37,609 nucleotides of DNA, taken from contig SKTQ01000063.1 in NCBI GenBank assembly GCA_007122505.1, forward strand, positions 1 to 37,609, read 5' to 3'. The translations under genes were made by a program, and so were the position numbers. The notes under the pieces are model-generated. The model was not told where the DNA came from. It did no database searches and worked only from the letters and a program-made list of their open reading frames with translations. The stretch's first letter is position 1. Each line of letters opens with the position of its first letter. Below, piece by piece: positions 31,234 to 37,609 of this stretch. Source of the stretch: Bacteroidales bacterium. Lineage in GTDB: Bacteria; Bacteroidota; Bacteroidia; Bacteroidales; UBA7960.

Positions 31234-32142
31234 ATGAAAACCATGGAGTTAAACAATTTAGAAGTCACAGAGCAGCCGGAGGGTTTCCGGTTTGCCAGCA
31301 TCCGAGAGCTGGTAAACCGAACCCTCAACCAAAACTTCGGCTCCCCCATTAACAGGGACAACGTATCCAGCGGGTTCAAAGAACTCGACAAAGCATTGGG
31401 TGGATTTCAGAATGGACAATTATATACGATTGCGGTTAAACCAGGAATGGGGAAAACCGCTTTTTTGTTGTCCATTACCAACAACATGGCTATTAAAGAC
31501 AACTATTCGGTAGCCATTTTTTCGTCGGAAAGATCCAACCAAAAGATGACAAACCGGCTTATTGAAACAGAAACCGGTATGTCATTAAGCCAGCTTCAGT
31601 CAGGTAGCTTCAAAGAGAGTGAGCGTGATCATCTTCTTTCCATGCTCAGCAACATTGCAAAGGCCAAGATATTTATGGACGACACACCGGCTTTGTCAAC
31701 CTCTTTGTTTGCAAAAAAGATCAAAGAGCTCAAGCAGCGGCAACACATTGATCTGGTTATTATTGATTATCTGGAGTTGCTCACCACCGACATCGGGCAG
31801 AAGAATGACCGCCCGGCTCAATTGGGCAGCATCGTGAAAGAATTGCGCGACATTGCTTCTGCATTGGATATTCCGGTCCTCCTGTTTTCCCAGTCTGCCG
31901 GATTTACCAATGGCTATCCCGGCGAAAAACGCCCTTCAATGGAGGCTCTGCCTGCATTTTTGAAAGATCATTCAGATGTTTGCATGTTACTGCACCGCAA
32001 CATTTTTTTGCCTGTGAAACCAAAATCCTCTGCGATGCAGGCCGTCGAGTTGTACGCAATTCACCGGGACAACCCGGATAAAGAAATTATTGTGCCGCTC
32101 AACTTTATTGAAAGCATTGCAAAATTCACCGATTTTTCTTAA
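31234..32142 (+). CDS. Stand-alone DnaB-type helicase C-terminal domain (RecA-like ATPase)
   Basis: The 302-residue protein matches the C-terminal motor domain of replicative helicase DnaB: an entry motif SSGFKELDKALGGFQNGQLY, Walker A KPGMGKTAF (Lys74-Thr75), the catalytic-Glu segment AIFSSERSNQKMTNRLIETE (DnaB has SLEM here), Walker B LVIIDYLELL, and HSDVCMLLHR near the end. The N-terminal DnaB domain that binds primase is absent and the total length is well below the about 450-500 residues of DnaB, so this is not the replicative helicase. It could be a regulatory or KaiC/RadA-like ATPase. It is followed by a terminator, so it is a single-gene unit, divergent from the MerR-type regulator. 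Function unknown. Confidence 0.85.
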   Translation: MKTMELNNLEVTEQPEGFRFASIRELVNRTLNQNFGSPINRDNVSSGFKELDKALGGFQNGQLYTIAVKPGMGKTAFLLSITNNMAIKDNYSVAIFSSERSNQKMTNRLIETETGMSLSQLQSGSFKESERDHLLSMLSNIAKAKIFMDDTPALSTSLFAKKIKELKQRQHIDLVIIDYLELLTTDIGQKNDRPAQLGSIVKELRDIASALDIPVLLFSQSAGFTNGYPGEKRPSMEALPAFLKDHSDVCMLLHRNIFLPVKPKSSAMQAVELYAIHRDNPDKEIIVPLNFIESIAKFTDFS

Positions 32143-32151
32143 AAAGACCAG

Positions 32152-32178
32152 CCCGGCATCCAGATGCCGGGTTTTTTT
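32152..32178 (+). terminator. Terminator of the DnaB-like gene
   Basis: CCCGGCAT (32152-32159) and ATGCCGGG (32164-32171) form an 8-bp stem with a 4-base loop followed by seven T, 9 bases after the stop codon. Confidence 0.92.
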
Positions 32179-32211
32179 ATTATTTTGCGGCCAAAATAAA
32201 CACCATAAGCT

Positions 32212-32751
32212 ATGGCAATCATTAACGAAAATGAAATGCGTCAGGATACCGTGCTTCATGTGGCAAAGAGAATGGTCGTGGCAGCACGCACTGCACCAAA
32301 AGCCCGCGGCGTTAACAACATCGCCATGTCTATCCTGACAGGCAGTGATATCCAGTCACTTGCCAAAACCATGAAAGAAATCGGAGAAGAACAAGGCAAC
32401 CGAATCTTCCTCAGGGATGCATCCAACGTGCTGGACCATGCCCAGGCAGTTGTGATCATGGGTACCAGAATTGAGTCGCTGGGCCTAAAAACCTGCGGGC
32501 TTTGCGGCTTCCCCGATTGTGCGTCCAAAAACAAAGAACCCAACATCCCTTGTGCTTTCAACACCGGCGACCTGGGCATAGCCATAGGCTCAGCTGCCAG
32601 TGTTGCCATGGATGCCAGGATCGATAACCGGATCATGTACACCATTGGCGTCGCAGCCCAGAAAATGGGCCTGCTGGGCAAGAATTATAAAATTGTTTAT
32701 GGTATCCCGCTCAGCGCAACCTCTAAAAATCCATTCTTCGACCGAAAATAA
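32212..32751 (+). CDS. DUF2148 ferredoxin-like domain protein
   Basis: The 179-residue protein belongs to the DUF2148 family. Its centre holds a cysteine motif of a probable [4Fe-4S] cluster: Cys95, Cys98, Cys103 and Cys114 (CGLCGFPDC then IPCAF). The N-terminal half (HVAKRMVVAARTAPKARGVNN) resembles the nitroreductase-type fold start, and the region GDLGIAIGSAASVAMDARIDN follows the cluster. No biochemical function is established for the family as far as I know. It lies between the DnaB-like gene's terminator and thiol peroxidase, and the 130-base gap after it leaves co-transcription with tpx uncertain. Confidence 0.9.
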   Translation: MAIINENEMRQDTVLHVAKRMVVAARTAPKARGVNNIAMSILTGSDIQSLAKTMKEIGEEQGNRIFLRDASNVLDHAQAVVIMGTRIESLGLKTCGLCGFPDCASKNKEPNIPCAFNTGDLGIAIGSAASVAMDARIDNRIMYTIGVAAQKMGLLGKNYKIVYGIPLSATSKNPFFDRK

Positions 32752-32881
32752 TCATCCATTCAAAACATATTATTTTTCTGTTTTTTAAACAAAAGACATC
32801 ACTGCTTGTTTCTATTCAGGTAATTATTTGCCGGCATGCTTTTTAGAACATGCTATGTATCATCAAAAAAATTAACCTGCC

Positions 32882-33394
32882 ATGAAAAGAAACAGCGATT
32901 TGGTTACACTTGCGGGAAACCCGGTAACATTAAAGGGAAAACTGGTGAAGGAAGGCCATAATGCAAAGAACTTTGTTGCTTTGTCCAACGATATGAAACC
33001 TGTCAGCCTGAGCGACTACAAGGGTAAGGTGCGCATCATTTCTTCCGTTCCAAGCGTCGATACCGCTGTGTGCGCACAACAAACAAGGCGATTCAACCTG
33101 GAAGCATCAAAACTGGATAACATACAGATTATTACCATTTCCAACGATTTGCCTTTCGCGTTAAAGCGATTCTGTGCTGCCGAAGGAATTGAAAACCTTG
33201 TGACTGTCTCCGATCAAAAAGACAGGGATTTTGGTATAAAGTACGGCCTGTTTATTGAAGAGGTTGGCCTCCTGGCGCGTGCAGTGGTCGTAGTCGATAA
33301 AGATGACACTGTAAAATATGTAGAGCTGGTCAGGGAAGTCGGCGAGCAGCCCGATTATGACAAAGCCCTGCTTGTAGCCAAAGAACTGACATAA
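32882..33394 (+). CDS. tpx: Thiol peroxidase (atypical 2-Cys peroxiredoxin)
   Basis: Tpx reduces hydrogen peroxide and organic peroxides with electrons from thioredoxin. The 170-residue protein is of normal length. The peroxidatic cysteine is Cys64 in SVDTAVCAQQTRRF, the diagnostic Tpx motif, and the resolving cysteine is Cys98 in RFCAAEG. The conserved Arg near VEEVGLLARAVVVVD is present too. It has no signal peptide, so it is cytoplasmic. A good terminator lies 93 bases after its stop. Confidence 0.97.
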   Translation: MKRNSDLVTLAGNPVTLKGKLVKEGHNAKNFVALSNDMKPVSLSDYKGKVRIISSVPSVDTAVCAQQTRRFNLEASKLDNIQIITISNDLPFALKRFCAAEGIENLVTVSDQKDRDFGIKYGLFIEEVGLLARAVVVVDKDDTVKYVELVREVGEQPDYDKALLVAKELT

Positions 33395-33486
33395 TTAAGT
33401 AGCCAAAGCAATCTTATAAATACTATTGGGATCTGAAATGTTGTAAAATTTTTCATCATTGTGGTTTTTGGTGAATCATGATCCCC

Positions 33487-33515
33487 GCGGAGCCTCAACG
33501 GCTCCGCTTTTTTTT
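33487..33515 (+). terminator. Terminator after tpx
   Basis: GCGGAGCC (33487-33494) and GGCTCCGC (33500-33507) form a perfect 8-bp stem with a 5-base loop followed by eight T. Confidence 0.93.
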
Positions 33516-33603
33516 GCCATAAAGGCAAGACAACCCCCTGCCGGAAGTGCATACAGATTATTCAAAGAAGGGGCAGGATTTTATCGATTTTCTTCTTTAT
33601 TAT

Positions 33604-33637
33604 AAAAAAGGCGGGAAACACATTGTTTCCCGCCTTT
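33604..33637 (-). terminator. Terminator of dnaK
   Basis: AAAGGCGGGAAAC (33607-33619) and GTTTCCCGCCTTT (33625-33637) form a 13-bp stem with a 5-base loop. On the minus strand it is followed by a U run (A run on plus at 33604-33609), 19 bases after the dnaK stop. Confidence 0.92.
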
Positions 33638-33656
33638 GATCATGATGTTCTCTCCT

Positions 33657-35576
33657 TTATTTGACTTCTTCAAAATCCACATCCGTAACATCGTTGTCGT
33701 TGTCGTCTTTTTTGCCGGGGCCTTCCTGTTTTGGCTCCTGCTGTGGTTCCTGTCCACCGGCATCTTGCTGTCCCTTTGTGTTTTGATACATCTCGGCACT
33801 GGCAGCCTGCCATGCATTGTTCAATGTGGCCATGCTTGTTTCAATGGCTGCCAGATCCTTGTTTTTGTGTGCTTCTTTCAGATCTGCAAGGGCTTTTTCG
33901 ATGGGTTCTTTCTTGTCGGCAGGAAGCTTCTCACCAAATTCCTTTAACTGTTTTTCAGTTTGGAAGATGAGGCTGTCGGCAGCATTCAGTTTGTCGATTT
34001 CCTCTTTCTGTTTTTTGTCCGTTTCGGCATGGGCATCTGCTTCTGCCTTCATCCGTTTGATTTCTTCTTCGGTAAGTCCTGAAGAAGCTTCAATGCGGAT
34101 GTTTTGAGATTTTCCTGAGGCCTTGTCTTTTGCCGACACATTGAGGATACCGTTTGCGTCAATGTCAAAGCTTACCTCAATCTGTGGTATGCCGCGCGGC
34201 GCCGGGGGAATCCCGTCAAGATGGAACCTTCCGATGGTTCTGTTATCTTTGGCCATGGGCCGTTCGCCTTGCAGAATGTGTATTTCAACCGATGTCTGGT
34301 TGTCGGCGGCAGTGGAAAATGTCTCTTCTTTTTTGGTGGGAATGGTCGTATTGGCTTCTATGAGCTTTGTCATTACACCGCCAAGGGTTTCGATACCCAG
34401 CGAGAGAGGTGTAACGTCAAGCAGCAACACATCCTTCACTTCACCGGTAAGAACGCCTCCCTGGATGGCTGCACCAACGGCAACTACTTCATCGGGGTTA
34501 ACACCTTTTGATGGCTTTTTACCAAAAAACTTCTCCACCACTTCCTGGATGGCAGGTATACGCGTTGAACCGCCCACCAGAATTACTTCATCAATGTCTG
34601 ATTGCTGCATACCTGCTTCTTTCAGTGCAATTTTGCAGGGTTCAAGCGTTGCCTGGATCAGCTTGTCGCTCAATTTCTCAAAATGACTGCGTGTAAGTGT
34701 GCGTACAAGGTGTTTCGGAATACCATCAACCGGCATGATGTAAGGCAGGTTGATCTCTGTAGATGTGGCACTGGAAAGCTCGATTTTGGCTTTTTCTGCC
34801 GCCTCTTTCAAACGCTGCAATGCCATGGGGTCTTTCCGGAGGTCTATGCCTTCATCTTTAAGAAACTCTTCTGCCAGCCAATTGATGATCACGTCATCGA
34901 AGTCATCACCGCCAAGGTGTGTGTCACCGTTGGTGGATTTAACTTCAAACACCCCATCACCAAGCTCCAGGATAGAAATGTCGAAGGTTCCGCCACCGAG
35001 GTCGAATACGGCTATACGGATATCCCTGTCTTTTTTATCGAGGCCATATGCCAGGGAGGCGGCCGTTGGTTCGTTGATGATCCGGCGTACCTTTAAGCCC
35101 GCAATCTCGCCGGCTTCCTTGGTAGCCTGGCGCTGAGAGTCATTAAAATAAGCCGGAACGGTGATCACCGCTTCAGTAACCTCTTGCCCAAGATAATCTT
35201 CTGCCGTCTTCTTCATCTTCTGCAAAACCATTGCCGAGATCTCCTGGGGGGTGTAGCTTCTGTCATCAACCTTGACCCTGGGTGTGTTGTTATCTCCCTT
35301 CTCAATTTTATAACTGACCATTTTGCGCTCTTTCCCAACCGCATCATAGGTTTCACCCATCAATCTTTTGATGGAGTAAATGGTTTTTTCGGGATTTATG
35401 ATTGCCTGTCGCTTGGCGGGGTCGCCGATTTTTCTTTCTCCGTTTTCCGTAAAGGCAACAATGGAGGGTGTGGTCCGTCTTCCCTCGCTATTAGGGATTA
35501 CAACCGGTTCATTTCCTTCCATCACCGATACACAAGAGTTGGTTGTTCCTAAATCAATACCAATAATTTTACCCAT
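33657..35576 (-). CDS. dnaK: Molecular chaperone DnaK (Hsp70)
   Basis: DnaK binds exposed hydrophobic peptides in an ATP-controlled cycle with DnaJ and GrpE. The 639-residue protein begins MGKIIGIDLGTTNSCVSVMEG and has the other Hsp70 signatures IAVFDLGGGTFDISIL and VILVGGSTRIPAIQ, the substrate-binding domain (about 385-500, with LLLDVTPLSLGIETLGG) and the C-terminal lid, ending in the acidic EEVK-type tail after a Gln/Gly/Pro-rich linker. The ATG at 35574-35576 is chosen; the 17 upstream codons that stay open have no similarity. dnaJ and grpE are not next to it. No CIRCE-type inverted repeat is seen upstream, so heat-shock control by HrcA is not supported here. Confidence 0.98.
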   Translation of the reverse strand: MGKIIGIDLGTTNSCVSVMEGNEPVVIPNSEGRRTTPSIVAFTENGERKIGDPAKRQAIINPEKTIYSIKRLMGETYDAVGKERKMVSYKIEKGDNNTPRVKVDDRSYTPQEISAMVLQKMKKTAEDYLGQEVTEAVITVPAYFNDSQRQATKEAGEIAGLKVRRIINEPTAASLAYGLDKKDRDIRIAVFDLGGGTFDISILELGDGVFEVKSTNGDTHLGGDDFDDVIINWLAEEFLKDEGIDLRKDPMALQRLKEAAEKAKIELSSATSTEINLPYIMPVDGIPKHLVRTLTRSHFEKLSDKLIQATLEPCKIALKEAGMQQSDIDEVILVGGSTRIPAIQEVVEKFFGKKPSKGVNPDEVVAVGAAIQGGVLTGEVKDVLLLDVTPLSLGIETLGGVMTKLIEANTTIPTKKEETFSTAADNQTSVEIHILQGERPMAKDNRTIGRFHLDGIPPAPRGIPQIEVSFDIDANGILNVSAKDKASGKSQNIRIEASSGLTEEEIKRMKAEADAHAETDKKQKEEIDKLNAADSLIFQTEKQLKEFGEKLPADKKEPIEKALADLKEAHKNKDLAAIETSMATLNNAWQAASAEMYQNTKGQQDAGGQEPQQEPKQEGPGKKDDNDNDVTDVDFEEVK

Positions 35577-35866
35577 TGTTCTATGTTTTTTATGATTTGT
35601 TCCGGCTCTTTCCTGGTGTTTGGACACTGACGCCCGCCTTCAAAAAGATTAAAAACCAAACGCCCGGCCTTTTTTATCTGGCTCATTCAACAAAGACAGC
35701 GTTTGCAAACCGGATCAAATCGTTTGTTTTTGATTCAATTTGTTTCCGAAAAGGCATTCAATCATTATGCCAACATCCTTTCGCAGCTTTTTTGTTGAAA
35801 TAATGGCACGATTGCAACAAGATGGATGCAGTGAAATGTCAGAATAGTGACAAAAAGGCAGACGGG
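35577..35866. other. Intergenic region upstream of dnaK
   Basis: The 290 bases between the end of the receptor gene and dnaK must hold the dnaK promoter on the minus strand, but I find no clear TAnnTTTG box and no inverted repeat of CIRCE type. No RNA gene or terminator is evident. Confidence 0.5.
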
Positions 35867-37609
35867 TCAGAACCGGGCGATCAGTTTTACGTTCACTAGT
35901 CTGGAGGTAAGATAGTTAGGAATGGCAAACAAGTTGTTTTCCACGTCCTTTACCCATGAATAGGAGATAGTATTGTTGATTTCCAGCAGGTTAAAGATTT
36001 CTGCAGTGATCCACATGGATTCCAGGTGGCGTAAAGGATTCGTTTCGGAAAAAATAGTGTTTTCTCCCACCAACTGTTTCGAAAAACCGATGTCAACGCG
36101 TTGATAGGCAGGCATTCTTCCGTAGTTAACATTTTTGTCGCGAGTGGGAGGCCAGAAGGGGAGCCCTGATCCGTAGAAAAACCCGAGTTGCACCTGGTAG
36201 CTGGGATTTCTTGGCAGGAAGTCCTGGAAAAACATGCTGAAGTGAAAGCGCTGATCGGTGGGTCTTGGAATATATCCGGCAGGTATTCTTTCTCCCAGCT
36301 GGTTGATGATAAAAGCACCTTCAATTTTTTCGCGGGTCTGCATCACCGAGAGGCTTGCCCATGAGTCGATACCCGGCACAAACTCACCATGAATTTTCAT
36401 GTCAATACCGGTGGCATAGCCATGGGAAATATTGTCGGCGTAATACCTTATTCTGACATTATCCAGCTGGTACGGAATGATGTCATTCAAAAACTTATAA
36501 TATACTTCGGTGGTGTACTGGAACGGTCTTTCCCATGCTGTAAAGTTGAATGTTGAGCCGAGCACCATGTGTATTGATTCCTGTGCCCTTATCTGCTCGT
36601 TGAGTTGGCCCTGCATATCGCGCAGTTCCCTGTAAAATGGTGGTTGGTGGTAATATCCGGCGGAAGCCCTGAATGTGAGACGTGATGCCCATTCCGGTTT
36701 ATAAAGAACGGTTGTGCGGGGGCTGAACAAAAACTGGCGGTTATAGTCCCAGTAGTTGGTACGGAAGCCTGCCGTAAAGGCATAACGACCGTGTGGCCGC
36801 TGCCATTCCCATGTGTTTTGTATGAATCCCGAAAAGCGGTTGGATTGCAGGCTGATACGTGCGTTTATTGTGTCCTGCAGCAGGAGGGCGTCAGAGGGGT
36901 ATTGGGGCAGCGAAAAACCTGCAGAGTCAATCAGGCTCCATTCACTTAGCCGGTCGTAAATATCTTCATACCGGTATCGTATCCCCCATTTCAGATGATT
37001 GTTTTCGTTTTGCCAGTCACCTTTTGTTTCCATATTTACAACAATGGCGTTCAGATAATTACGCGCATGGTTGAGGAAGGTGCCAACACCCAAGGGTTCA
37101 CCGGTGGGTTGTCCGAAATCATCCTGCCCCATATCGGTTTCCACTCGCTGGAGCCAATATTGCCCGAGAATATCGAAGTTTTCCTGTTCATCCGATTGAA
37201 ATACGCTGCTGATAAACTGTAGGTTCAGTGCATCTGAAGGGCTGTAAAGCAGTGAAAGTGCGGCTGTGCTTGTGGTAAAACGGTTTACTTCGCGACCGTC
37301 AAAGAAGACCGTAAATTCTCTGACATCGGTGATGGTACCGAAGCGTGTTCTCTGGACTTCCGGTTTAAACCTGAAGCTGTTGTCATTAAAATTGCCAAGG
37401 AAGCTCAACTGCCAGCTATCGGAAATCCGGTACCGGAGCAGTGCTTGCAGGTCAGAAAATGATGGCCGGTAGTCGCCCTGGGTGTCTAGAGTTCCTAAAA
37501 GGTATTGATTGGACTTATACCGAATGCCGGTCAGATAGGAAAAGCGTTTGTTTTCCGACACTCCTTCCAGATGCAGGGACCCTTCCAGAAGGCTGACGGA
37601 GAAAGAGCC
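35867..37609 (-). CDS. TonB-dependent receptor, C-terminal part
   Basis: The frame is open to the window edge and lacks a start, so only about 580 residues of the C-terminal beta barrel are present. The sequence shows alternating amphipathic strands rich in Tyr, Phe and Trp (for example FSYLTGIRYKSNQYLLGTLD and YQRVDIGFSKQLVG) and ends in NVKLIARF, the terminal aromatic expected for an outer-membrane barrel. The plug domain and TonB box would lie upstream of the window. Such receptors import siderophores, vitamin B12 or oligosaccharides; no SusD partner is seen on this side, and the substrate cannot be inferred. No terminator is obvious after the stop. Confidence 0.88.
   Translation of the reverse strand, partial: GSFSVSLLEGSLHLEGVSENKRFSYLTGIRYKSNQYLLGTLDTQGDYRPSFSDLQALLRYRISDSWQLSFLGNFNDNSFRFKPEVQRTRFGTITDVREFTVFFDGREVNRFTTSTAALSLLYSPSDALNLQFISSVFQSDEQENFDILGQYWLQRVETDMGQDDFGQPTGEPLGVGTFLNHARNYLNAIVVNMETKGDWQNENNHLKWGIRYRYEDIYDRLSEWSLIDSAGFSLPQYPSDALLLQDTINARISLQSNRFSGFIQNTWEWQRPHGRYAFTAGFRTNYWDYNRQFLFSPRTTVLYKPEWASRLTFRASAGYYHQPPFYRELRDMQGQLNEQIRAQESIHMVLGSTFNFTAWERPFQYTTEVYYKFLNDIIPYQLDNVRIRYYADNISHGYATGIDMKIHGEFVPGIDSWASLSVMQTREKIEGAFIINQLGERIPAGYIPRPTDQRFHFSMFFQDFLPRNPSYQVQLGFFYGSGLPFWPPTRDKNVNYGRMPAYQRVDIGFSKQLVGENTIFSETNPLRHLESMWITAEIFNLLEINNTISYSWVKDVENNLFAIPNYLTSRLVNVKLIARF

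Noticed and set aside
35577..35866. CIRCE-type heat-shock operator before dnaK.
   Set aside because: No inverted repeat with the 9-base arms and 9-base spacer is present on either strand.
1..37609. tRNA, rRNA and CRISPR arrays.
   Set aside because: No T-loop (GGTTCRAnYCC) flanked by an acceptor stem was found in the gaps, no rRNA core sequence is present, and no set of regularly spaced identical repeats exists.

Overview
The window looks like a chromosomal segment of a Bacteroidota bacterium, probably class Bacteroidia. Genus cannot be read from the sequence. The signs are -7 boxes of the Bacteroidota TAnnTTTG type before the ribosomal-protein, ECF-sigma and other genes, weak or absent Shine-Dalgarno sequences, an Na+-NQR respiratory complex, a TonB-dependent receptor, and housekeeping proteins of Bacteroidota type. 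I see no rRNA, tRNA, CRISPR array, prophage or intact insertion sequence.

Layout. Bases 1-4316 hold the end of an nqr operon (nqrD partial, nqrE, nqrF, terminator), then a cation-diffusion-facilitator transporter and the flavin transferase ApbE, which in known systems flavinylates Nqr subunits. Bases 4559-8228 are a four-gene Mla/MCE-type lipid ABC transporter: MlaD, a PqiC-like lipoprotein, a STAS-MlaE fusion and MlaF. Bases 8230-10700 form an AT-rich accessory island: two adjacent RlaP-type polymerase-beta nucleotidyltransferases, a repeat-rich non-coding stretch and the stub of a HEPN-domain gene. Bases 10703-13089 (minus) hold a small Cys-rich membrane protein, a TrmH-family RNA methyltransferase, and the rpsF-rpsR-rplI operon with a long leader containing a 99-base imperfect palindrome. 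Bases 13469-19165 (minus) hold a class-C beta-lactamase-like hydrolase, a D-cysteine desulfhydrase/ACC deaminase homologue, an SLC13 transporter with four RCK_C domains and a macro-domain protein.

Bases 19316-27821 (plus) carry an EamA transporter, rplU-rpmA, serS, a TPR protein, rsmA, a PP2C-like pseudophosphatase fused to a LysM domain, and a D-2-hydroxyacid dehydrogenase. Bases 27804-31068 (minus) carry aspartate kinase, an ECF sigma factor and a MerR-type regulator with a cobalamin-binding domain resembling CarH. Bases 31234-33394 (plus) carry a stand-alone DnaB-type helicase domain, a DUF2148 iron-sulfur protein and thiol peroxidase. Bases 33657-37609 (minus) carry dnaK and the C-terminal part of a TonB-dependent receptor cut by the window edge.

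Most of the window is core metabolism and information processing. The parts that may be new are the RlaP pair with a HEPN stub, the orphan DnaB-like ATPase divergent from the B12-type MerR regulator, the PP2C-like/LysM membrane protein, and the structured rpsF leader. None can be called a new system from sequence alone.
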